Shown piece after piece: positions 1 to 6,024 of a stretch of 7,296 nucleotides of DNA. Position numbers and translations under genes: made by a program. How positions within the stretch are numbered: the stretch's first letter is position 1; every line of letters starts with the position of its first letter. This DNA is from Sedimentisphaerales bacterium (lineage in GTDB: Bacteria > Planctomycetota > Phycisphaerae > Sedimentisphaerales > SG8-4): assembly GCA_016932895.1 (NCBI GenBank), contig JAFGCA010000782.1, positions 1 to 7,296 on the forward strand. Reading direction: 5' to 3'. The notes under the pieces are model-generated. The model had not been told where the DNA came from. It searched no databases and saw only the letters and a program-made list of their open reading frames with translations.

Positions 1-1
1 G

Positions 2-169
2 GCCTACATGGCCGGCACCATCGATTTTCTGGGCCTGATCGACGCCGAACGCACCTGGCTTCGGTTTCAGCTTCAGCGCGAGCGGGCCCGGGCCGACCGG
101 CAGCAGAGGATTGCCGAGCTGGAAATGCTCGTAGGGGCCGAACTGACCCGCGCCGCATCAGCCGAGTAG
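2..169 (+). CDS. Outer-membrane efflux protein (TolC/CusC type), C-terminal end only
   Basis: This is the last 55 codons of a gene that begins left of the window; the frame opens at base 2 and stops with TAG at 167-169. The visible residues include GTIDFLGLIDAERTW and then a charged helix ending ELEMLVGAEL. That pattern matches the final helical repeat of the outer-membrane efflux protein family, where a D-F-L-x-x-[IL]-D-A-x-R segment is followed by a long coiled-coil helix and a short L-E-x-L-V-G end. Family members form trimeric channels across the outer membrane and periplasm and dock on RND pumps through a periplasmic adaptor. The adaptor and pump genes lie directly downstream on the same strand, so it is probably the channel of this exporter. 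Only the C-terminus is visible, so CusC and other TolC-like proteins cannot be told apart and the protein's length is unknown. Confidence 0.85.
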   Translation, partial: AYMAGTIDFLGLIDAERTWLRFQLQRERARADRQQRIAELEMLVGAELTRAASAE

Positions 170-239
170 CTGGTTTGCGACTTTGCTCGAGCAGACCCGG
201 CGAAGGAATCCTTCTTTACCTCGGACAAAAGTGCTGAAT

Positions 240-253
240 TTTGCGAACGCAAA
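240..253. repeat. Perfect palindrome overlapping the predicted -35 region
   Basis: TTTGCG at 240-245 and CGCAAA at 248-253 are perfect reverse complements separated by AA, giving a 14-bp site, TTTGCGAACGCAAA. It covers the predicted -35 hexamer. The right half with its central AA (AACGCAAA, 246-253) recurs exactly at 277-284, and a TTTGCGA lies at 174-180 just after the channel gene stop. Size and position suit a dimeric repressor or activator operator. No regulator gene is in the window, and the site does not resemble the CueR, CsoR or CopY operators I know. Confidence 0.5.
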
Positions 254-270
254 TCCTATGGGCGTAGTAT
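241..270 (+). promoter_or_regulatory. Possible sigma70-like promoter ahead of the adaptor gene
   Basis: A TTGCGA hexamer at 241-246 (4 of 6 matches to TTGACA) is followed after 18 bp by TAGTAT at 265-270 (4 of 6 matches to TATAAT). This would place transcription start near 277 and leave a leader of about 30 bases before the ATG at 306. The gap is AT-richer than the flanking genes, which fits a promoter. Both hexamers are imperfect and promoters of the likely host group are poorly characterised, so this is tentative. If it is not a promoter, the adaptor gene would be read through from the channel gene 136 bp upstream. Confidence 0.35.
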
Positions 271-276
271 AGATTT

Positions 277-284
277 AACGCAAA
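277..284 (+). repeat. Second copy of AACGCAAA, near the predicted transcription start
   Basis: This exact 8-base repeat of 246-253 begins 31 bp downstream of the first copy, close to three helical turns, so both copies would face the same side of the DNA. It lies between the predicted -10 box and the ribosome binding site. It may be a half-site of the operator at 240-253. An 8-mer repeat within 50 bp can arise by chance, so confidence is limited. Confidence 0.4.
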
Positions 285-295
285 CGAAGAGTCGT

Positions 296-300
296 GGAGG
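296..300 (+). promoter_or_regulatory. Ribosome binding site that sets the adaptor start
   Basis: GGAGG at 296-300 sits 5 bases before ATG 306-308. An in-frame GTG at 294 overlaps this motif, so starting there would destroy the ribosome binding site and has no comparable motif upstream. This decides for ATG 306. Confidence 0.7.
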
Positions 301-305
301 CTTTT

Positions 306-1805
306 ATGCGAACGAAACAAGCTCTCCAACGAGCGTTGGCCGTAGTGCTGCTGGCCGGTGGCGGTCTCGTCGCCGGGTATCTGCTGGCCCCGGCGGCCAC
401 GGGCGAACCGCAACACGCTCATGACCAGGCTGAGGCGGGAAAGACGCAGAAGTGGTACTGCTCGATGCATCCGCAGATTATCCGCGATGAGTTCGGCAGA
501 TGCCCTCTGTGCGATATGGACTTGATCCCGATGCCCGAGAGTCTGGCTGTGGGGGGCTCGGCCCGCGAGCTGGCGGTCTCGGAGGCCGCGGCCAAACTCA
601 TGGAGATTCAGACCTCACCGGCCCAGCGGAAGTTCGTCAGCGCCGAAGTGCGGATGGTCGGCAAAGTGGATTACGACGAGACGCGCGTCAAGCATATCAC
701 GGCCTGGGTGGGTGGCCGGCTGGATCGATTGTACGTGGATTTTACCGGCATCAGTGTCAGCGAAGGCGATCACCTGGTGTACCTGTACAGTCCGGAGCTC
801 ATCAGCGCCCAAGCGGAGCTGCTGCAGGCCGCCCGCGCGGCGCGGAATGTAGCCGACGGAGCTTCGGAGTATCTGAGCCGGTCGACAACGAACACTCTGG
901 AAGCGGCCAGGGAGAAGCTGCGCTTGCTGGGTTTGAAGGCCGATCAGATCGACGGCATCGAACAGTCGGGCCGGCCGTTGACGCACCTGACGGTCTATTC
1001 CCCCATGGGCGGAGTGGTCATTGAGAAGATGGCCAACGAAGGCATGTACGTCAAGACCGGTACGCACATCTATACCGTGGCGGACCTGTCGCAGGTCTGG
1101 GTCAAGCTCGATGCGTACGAATCCGATCTTCCATGGATTCGGTACGGCCAGCCGGTGGAGTTTGCCGCCGAGGCCTATCCCGGCGAGGTCTTCAAGGGAT
1201 GGGTGAGCTTCATCGAGCCGACCCTCAATGCGAAGACGCGGACGGTCAAGGTGCGGGTCAATGTCCCCAACCCCGAAGGGCGGCTCAAGCCCGAGATGTT
1301 CGTGCGGGCCGTGCTGCGCTCTCAGGTCGCCCCCGGGGGCAAAGCGATGGACCCCAACATGGCGGGCAAGTGGATGTGCCCCATGCACCCGTCGGTGGTG
1401 AAAGCAGCGACGGGCTCCTGCGATATCTGCGGGATGGATCTGGTCGCGACCGAATCGCTCGGTTACGTAGCGTCGGAACCGACCGGCGAGCCTCCGCTGG
1501 TCATTCCCGCCTCGGCACCCCTGATTACGGGCAAGCGCGCGGTCGTGTACGTGCGAAAGCCCGAGACGGAGATTCCCACGTTCGAGGGTCGCGAGGTGAT
1601 CCTGGGCCCCAGGGCCGGCGCGTACTACCTGGTGGAATCGGGTTTGCAGGAGGGCGAAGAGGTGGTGACACACGGCAGCTTCAAGATTGACTCGGCCCTT
1701 CAAATTCAAGCCAAGCCGAGCATGATGAACCCGGAGGGCGGGGCCGCCCCAGCCGCCCATCAGCATGGAACCGGTGACGCCGGCGGCGCGCACCAGCACC
1801 AGTAG
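306..1805 (+). CDS. cusB: CusB-type periplasmic adaptor of a heavy-metal RND exporter, with two HMBD domains
   Basis: Membrane-fusion protein of 499 residues that links the RND pump to the outer-membrane channel in the periplasm. Residues 9-30 are a hydrophobic signal or anchor without a lipobox. The first heavy-metal-binding domain (about 48-78) has C52-S-M54-H55-P56 and C66-P-L-C69-D-M71. Barrel-sandwich halves lie near 128-165 and 226-272, with the alpha-hairpin (162-223) between them. The beta-barrel follows (264-337, with KTRTVKVRV). A second HMBD lies at about 352-385, with C358-P-M360-H361-P and C372-D-I-C375-G-M377. The membrane-proximal domain spans about 398-468, ending with FKIDSALQIQ. 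The tail holds M-M and four histidines (485, 487, 496, 498). E. coli CusB lacks both HMBDs and is about 90 residues shorter. Start chosen at ATG 306 because GGAGG precedes it; an in-frame GTG at 294 lies within that motif. A Cu/Ag substrate is inferred from the modules and the neighbouring pump. Confidence 0.93.
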   Translation: MRTKQALQRALAVVLLAGGGLVAGYLLAPAATGEPQHAHDQAEAGKTQKWYCSMHPQIIRDEFGRCPLCDMDLIPMPESLAVGGSARELAVSEAAAKLMEIQTSPAQRKFVSAEVRMVGKVDYDETRVKHITAWVGGRLDRLYVDFTGISVSEGDHLVYLYSPELISAQAELLQAARAARNVADGASEYLSRSTTNTLEAAREKLRLLGLKADQIDGIEQSGRPLTHLTVYSPMGGVVIEKMANEGMYVKTGTHIYTVADLSQVWVKLDAYESDLPWIRYGQPVEFAAEAYPGEVFKGWVSFIEPTLNAKTRTVKVRVNVPNPEGRLKPEMFVRAVLRSQVAPGGKAMDPNMAGKWMCPMHPSVVKAATGSCDICGMDLVATESLGYVASEPTGEPPLVIPASAPLITGKRAVVYVRKPETEIPTFEGREVILGPRAGAYYLVESGLQEGEEVVTHGSFKIDSALQIQAKPSMMNPEGGAAPAAHQHGTGDAGGAHQHQ

Positions 1806-1856
1806 TAGAGTTTCCTGCAATCAGACGAAGACTTTCGATTTGGAAAGGACAACACG

Positions 1857-2207
1857 ATGAATGGCACAAACAGAAATCTCAGCCGGGTACTGGCAGCGGT
1901 TGCGCTGCTGGCCATAGCGGTCGCACTCAGTGGCTGCGGCAAGGAAGAGCCGGCCGCCCAGCGCCCCACGCCGGCGCCGACGGGTGAGCTCACAGCAGCG
2001 GCGCAGGAGGCGGCTGCGACGGTGAAGGAGAAGGCCGAAGAGGCCATCCTGCAGACCACCTGTCCCATCATGGGCGGCGCGATCAACAAGGCTATTTTTG
2101 TCGAGTATCAGGGCAAGAAAGTCTATTTCTGCTGCAAAGGCTGTGAGACCGAGTTCAACAAGGAACCGGAGAAATACGTGGCCAAGCTGCCGCAATTCCA
2201 GCAGTAA
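1857..2207 (+). CDS. Small lipoprotein with a YHS-type metal-binding domain
   Basis: A 116-residue protein with a lipoprotein signal: a hydrophobic stretch at 10-23 leads to the lipobox L24-S25-G26-C27, so C27 should be lipidated and the mature protein tethered on the periplasmic side. An Ala/Pro/Glu-rich linker (28-66) follows, then a YHS/TRASH-like domain (67-113) with T-C69-P-I-M-G-G, VYF-C92-C93-K-G-C96 and F-N-K-E-P-E-K-Y. The four cysteines and M72 are candidate soft-metal ligands. YHS domains are known from copper-transport proteins, including fusions to P-type ATPases. The gene starts 51 bp after the adaptor stop, with AAAGGA at 1844-1849, and ends 26 bp before the pump gene. It therefore looks co-transcribed and may be a periplasmic copper carrier or sensor, comparable in role but not in sequence to CusF. 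The domain is clear; the carrier role is inference. Confidence 0.88.
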   Translation: MNGTNRNLSRVLAAVALLAIAVALSGCGKEEPAAQRPTPAPTGELTAAAQEAAATVKEKAEEAILQTTCPIMGGAINKAIFVEYQGKKVYFCCKGCETEFNKEPEKYVAKLPQFQQ

Positions 2208-2233
2208 TATGACACGCAACGACACGGGCATCG

Positions 2234-5200
2234 ATGGACGAGCTGCGGCACAACAGTGACAGGCACACCGGCGTTCTGGACGGGATCATCCGGTTCTGTC
2301 TCGAGAACAAGCTGGTGGTGGCCCTGGTGATTGGCCTGGTCCTGGGCTGGGGCGTAATGGTTGCGCCCTTCGATTGGGACCTGGGCGGGCTGCCGCGCCT
2401 GCCGGTGCCGGTCGATGCGATTCCGGACCTCGGGGAGAACCAGCAAATCGTTTTTACCGAGTGGATGGGGCGGTCCCCCCAGGACGTGGAGGACCAGATC
2501 ACCTATCCGCTGACGGTTTCTCTGCTGGGTCTTCCCGGTGTCAGGACCATTCGCAGCTATTCCTTCTTCGGCTTCTCCAGCATCTACGTCATTTTCGACG
2601 AGGCCACCGAGTTCTACTGGTCGCGCAGCCGCGTCCTGGAGAAGCTCAACAGCCTGCCGGCCGGAACGTTGCCCGAGGGCGTACAGCCGGTCCTTGGTCC
2701 CGATGCGACCGCGCTGGGGCAGATCTTCTGGTACACGCTGGAGGGACGCGACGCCGCCGGCAACCCCGCCGGCGGATGGGACCTCGACGAGCTGCGCAGT
2801 ATCCAGGATTGGTACGTGCGCTACCACCTCATGGGGGCGAAGGGGATCAGCGAAGTCGCCTCGGTGGGCGGGTTCGTCCGGGAGTATCAGATTGACGTCG
2901 ATCCGGACGCGATGCGCGCGTACGGCGTGGCTCTGGGTGACATCTTCAACGCCGTCAAGTCGTCGAATATCGACGTCGGTGCCCGGACCATTGAAATCAA
3001 CCAGGTGGAGTACGTCATCCGGGGACTCGGTTTCATCGAGAAGATCGAGGACATCGAGAAGACGGTCATCAAGGTCAACGACAACGTTCCGATTACCGTG
3101 AAGGACGTGGCAAAGGTCTCGCACGGTCCGGCCCTGCGCCGCGGCGCCTTGGACAAGAGCGGGGCCGAAGCGGTGGGGGGCGTTGTGGTCGTTCGTTACG
3201 GCTTCAACCCGTTGGAGGCGATCAACAACGTCAAGGCGAAGATCGCGGAAATCTCGGCGGGCCTGCCCCAGAAAACTCTGGACGACGGGACCGTCTCAAA
3301 AGTCACCATCGTCCCGTTCTACGATCGAACGGGCCTGATCTACGAGACGCTGGGCACGCTCAAGGAAGCGCTGACCGAGGAGATTCTCGTCACCATCATC
3401 GTCGTGATTGTGATGGTGCTGCACCTGCGCAGCTCCGTGCTCATCAGCGGTCTGCTGCCGCTGGCGATTCTCATGTGCTTCATCGCGATGAGAGTCTTCG
3501 GCATCGATGCCAACATCGTGGCGCTCTCGGGCATCGCCATTGCCATCGGCACGATGGTGGATATGGGGATCGTGGTCTGCGAGAACATCCTGCGGCATTT
3601 GGGCGAAGCGCGCGAGGACGAGAACACGCTGGACGTCGTCCACCGGGCCGCTTCGGAAGTCGGCGGGGCGGTTCTGACGGCGGTGGCCACGACGGTGGTG
3701 AGTTTCCTGCCCGTCTTTACAATGAGCGGCGCCGAGGGCAAGCTTTTCAAGCCGTTGGCCTTCACCAAGACGTTCGCGCTGCTCGCATCCATCGTTGTCG
3801 CGCTGACGATCATTCCGCCGGCGGCGCACGTTTTGTTCACCCGCCGCATCTCCGCGGGGCGAATCAGGCGTTACGTATTGGGCACGTTGCTGCTCGCCCT
3901 GGCCGTTGTCAGTGGGATTCTTTTAGCGTGGTGGGTGGGTCTTATCGTGGGTGCCATCGGCGCATACCACCTGTTGCACCAGCGATTGCCACGAAGGCTG
4001 CACGGCTGGCTTCCCATCGCCGCCAACATCCTGGCGGTAGTTTGCGTCGGCGTCATCCTGACGGGGCACTGGCTGCCTCTGGGCCCCGACAAAGGGGCGA
4101 TCCGCAATCTCGTCTTCGTCGGTTTGCTCATCGGCCTGCTGCTGTTGTTCTTCCGCGTGTTCCAACTCTTCTACGCGCGCATCCTCGGCTGGTGTCTCGA
4201 CCACAAGCTGATCTTTCTTTCGCTGCCGACGGCTCTTTTGATTCTGGCGGGGATGATCTGGCTGGGCGCAGCGCGGGTGTTCTTCTTCGTGCCGGAGCCT
4301 CTGCGGACCAGCCGCGCCTGGACGGCGGCCGAGCGGGCGTTTCCGGGGTTGGGCAAGGAGTTCATGCCGCCTTTGGACGAAGGGTCGTTTCTGTACATGC
4401 CGACGACCATGCCTCATGCCTCGATCGGGGAAGCCCTCGACGTGCTCCGAAAGCAGGATATGGCCTTCCAGGCGATTCCGGAGATCGAATCGGTGGTGGG
4501 CAAGATCGGCCGCGTCGATTCGCCGCTCGATCCGGCGCCGGTGTCGATGGTCGAGACGGTCATCAACTACAAGTCGGAATATGTCACCGACGAGAACGGA
4601 CATCGGCTGCGCTTCCGGTACGACCGGACCCGGGGGCAATTCGTCCGCGACGAAGACGGGAACTTGATCGCCGACGCGGCCGGGCGGCCCTATCGGCAAT
4701 GGCGCGATCATATACACAGCCCCGACGACATCTGGGATGAGATCATCAGGGCCGGTGAGATTCCCGGTACGACCAGCGCCCCGAAACTCCAGCCGATCGC
4801 CGCACGGCTCGTGATGCTGCAAAGCGGTATGCGCGCCCCGATGGGCGTCAAGGTGCGCGGGCCCGACCTGGAAACCATCGAGGCGGTCGCGCTGGATATC
4901 GAGCGCTTCCTGAAAGAGGTGCCGGGAGTCCAGCCCGGGGCGGTGATCGCCGACCGGATCGTGGGCAAGCCGTATCTGGAGATCGACATCGACCGCGAGG
5001 CGATCGCGCGGTACGGCATCAGCATCCGCCAGGTCCAGGACGTCATCGAGGTGGCCATCGGCGGCCGCCGGGTCACGACGACCGTCGAAGGACGCCAGCG
5101 CTACCACGTCCGCGTCCGTTATCTGCGCGAGTTGCGGGATGACATCGAGAGCCTGGGGAAGATCCTGGTTCCGGCCGTCGGCGGCGCCCAGATCCCCCTG

Positions 5201-6019
5201 ATCCAGCTCGCCGAGATTCGCTACGTGCGCGGACCCCAGGCCATCAAGAGCGAGGATACGTTCCTCACCGGCTACGTCGTCTTCGACAAGAAGGAAGGCT
5301 ATGCCGAGGTCGACGTGGTCCAGCGCTGCCGGGCGTATCTGCAGCAGAAGACCGACGCCGGCGAGTTCGTCGTGCCCAAAGGCGTCAATTATATGTTTGC
5401 CGGAACGTACGAGAATCAGGTCCGCGCGCAGAAGACGCTGACGATGGTCGTGCCGCTGGCGCTGTTCATCATCTTCATCATTTTGTACCTGCAGTTTCGC
5501 TCGGTCTCGACGACGACGCTTGTCTTCTCGGGCATCGCGGTGGCATGGGCGGGGGGCTTCCTGCTGATATGGCTTTACGGCCGGCCCTGGTTCCTGGATT
5601 TCCATCTCTTCGGCGTCAATATGAGGCAGTTGTTCCAGGTCCAGCCGATCAATCTGAGCGTGGCGATCTGGGTGGGCTTTCTCGCGCTGTTCGGCATCGC
5701 TTCCGACGACGGCGTGGTGATGAGCACGTACCTGGAGCAGTCGTTTCGCCGCCGGCCGGCGCGCAGCCGACAGGAGATCAGGCAGGCCGTGATCGAGGCG
5801 GGCTCGCGCCGCGTCCGTCCCTGCCTGATGACCACCGCCACGACGATCCTGGCGTTGATTCCCATCCTGACCTCGACCGGCCGGGGCTCCGACATCATGG
5901 TCCCCATGGCCATCCCGTCGGTCGGCGGCATGACCATCGAAATCCTCACCATGCTCGTCGTCCCCGTCCTCTACTGCTGGGTCCAGGAAACCAGACTACA
6001 CAGCACCCGCAACGCCTGA
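2234..6019 (+). CDS. cusA: CusA-type heavy-metal RND efflux pump, extended form
   Basis: Inner-membrane proton-driven pump of 1261 residues (E. coli CusA has 1047). The N-terminus IIRFCLENKLVVALVI (TM1) leads to the porter region (IPDLGENQQIVFTEW; SFFGFSSIYVIFDE; DWYVRYHLMGAKGISEVASV). The TM4 motif IAIAIGTMVDMGIVVCEN contains D443 and E450, matching CusA D405 and E412. M722, M772 and M861 align with the CusA copper ligands M573, M623 and M672, pointing to Cu(I)/Ag(I). Three extensions stand out: about 91 residues between TM6 and TM7 with four hydrophobic stretches, about 40 residues between M772 and M861, and a longer TM9-TM10 loop (about 1115-1140). The TM10 Glu (E939) aligns with D1158, followed by D1159; Lys984 aligns with C1197. 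ATG 2234 is the only ATG between the upstream in-frame stop at 2210 and TM1, but it has only a weak CGGG motif before it, so translation may be coupled to the lipoprotein gene 26 bp upstream. Confidence 0.95.
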   Translation: MDELRHNSDRHTGVLDGIIRFCLENKLVVALVIGLVLGWGVMVAPFDWDLGGLPRLPVPVDAIPDLGENQQIVFTEWMGRSPQDVEDQITYPLTVSLLGLPGVRTIRSYSFFGFSSIYVIFDEATEFYWSRSRVLEKLNSLPAGTLPEGVQPVLGPDATALGQIFWYTLEGRDAAGNPAGGWDLDELRSIQDWYVRYHLMGAKGISEVASVGGFVREYQIDVDPDAMRAYGVALGDIFNAVKSSNIDVGARTIEINQVEYVIRGLGFIEKIEDIEKTVIKVNDNVPITVKDVAKVSHGPALRRGALDKSGAEAVGGVVVVRYGFNPLEAINNVKAKIAEISAGLPQKTLDDGTVSKVTIVPFYDRTGLIYETLGTLKEALTEEILVTIIVVIVMVLHLRSSVLISGLLPLAILMCFIAMRVFGIDANIVALSGIAIAIGTMVDMGIVVCENILRHLGEAREDENTLDVVHRAASEVGGAVLTAVATTVVSFLPVFTMSGAEGKLFKPLAFTKTFALLASIVVALTIIPPAAHVLFTRRISAGRIRRYVLGTLLLALAVVSGILLAWWVGLIVGAIGAYHLLHQRLPRRLHGWLPIAANILAVVCVGVILTGHWLPLGPDKGAIRNLVFVGLLIGLLLLFFRVFQLFYARILGWCLDHKLIFLSLPTALLILAGMIWLGAARVFFFVPEPLRTSRAWTAAERAFPGLGKEFMPPLDEGSFLYMPTTMPHASIGEALDVLRKQDMAFQAIPEIESVVGKIGRVDSPLDPAPVSMVETVINYKSEYVTDENGHRLRFRYDRTRGQFVRDEDGNLIADAAGRPYRQWRDHIHSPDDIWDEIIRAGEIPGTTSAPKLQPIAARLVMLQSGMRAPMGVKVRGPDLETIEAVALDIERFLKEVPGVQPGAVIADRIVGKPYLEIDIDREAIARYGISIRQVQDVIEVAIGGRRVTTTVEGRQRYHVRVRYLRELRDDIESLGKILVPAVGGAQIPLIQLAEIRYVRGPQAIKSEDTFLTGYVVFDKKEGYAEVDVVQRCRAYLQQKTDAGEFVVPKGVNYMFAGTYENQVRAQKTLTMVVPLALFIIFIILYLQFRSVSTTTLVFSGIAVAWAGGFLLIWLYGRPWFLDFHLFGVNMRQLFQVQPINLSVAIWVGFLALFGIASDDGVVMSTYLEQSFRRRPARSRQEIRQAVIEAGSRRVRPCLMTTATTILALIPILTSTGRGSDIMVPMAIPSVGGMTIEILTMLVVPVLYCWVQETRLHSTRNA
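3845..4183 (+). other. Extra membrane region within the pump gene, between TM6 and TM7
   Basis: This stretch encodes pump residues 538-650. From the conserved FTKT motif (510) to the residue before TM7 (K658) there are 149 residues, against about 58 in E. coli CusA. Hydrophobic stretches lie at about 547-563, 565-581, 593-611 and 624-643, separated by Arg- or His-rich turns (HQRLPRRLHGW) and a short loop GPDKGAIR. An even number of added helices would keep the second half of the pump in its normal orientation. The helix count is read by eye from hydrophobicity. Confidence 0.65.
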
Positions 6020-6024
6020 TCGTC

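Noticed and set aside
184..193. TGCTCGAGCA palindrome after the channel gene
   Set aside because: A 10-bp self-complementary site with no loop, no second copy and no placement relative to a promoter; likely chance.
202..214. GAAGGA-A-TCCTTC inverted repeat as a terminator for the channel gene
   Set aside because: The loop would be one base, so the usable stem is only about 4 bp and AT-rich, and no run of T follows.
294..305. GTG at 294 as the adaptor start
   Set aside because: The GTG overlaps the GGAGG that serves ATG 306 and has no ribosome binding site of its own.
615..1820. 401-codon open frame on the minus strand opposite the adaptor gene
   Set aside because: Mirror of the adaptor coding sequence; Arg/His/Gly-rich with no recognisable motif, while the plus-strand adaptor has all its family domains.
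2754..2775. GC-rich hairpin: 7-bp arms CCGCCGG and CCGGCGG with an 8-base loop
   Set aside because: It lies inside the pump gene and encodes an Ala/Gly/Pro loop (AAGNPAGG); Gly, Ala and Pro codons in GC-rich DNA easily give such repeats.
3475..4740. 421-codon plus-strand open frame in another frame of the pump gene
   Set aside because: It overlaps conserved pump segments, including TM4 and the methionine sites; its translation is Arg/Gly-rich with no membrane helices or motifs.
3923..5605. 560-codon open frame on the minus strand inside the pump gene
   Set aside because: It is antisense to a well-conserved pump. The translation is low-complexity, rich in Arg, Asp, His and Gln, with no domain pattern, as expected from a GC-rich gene read backwards.
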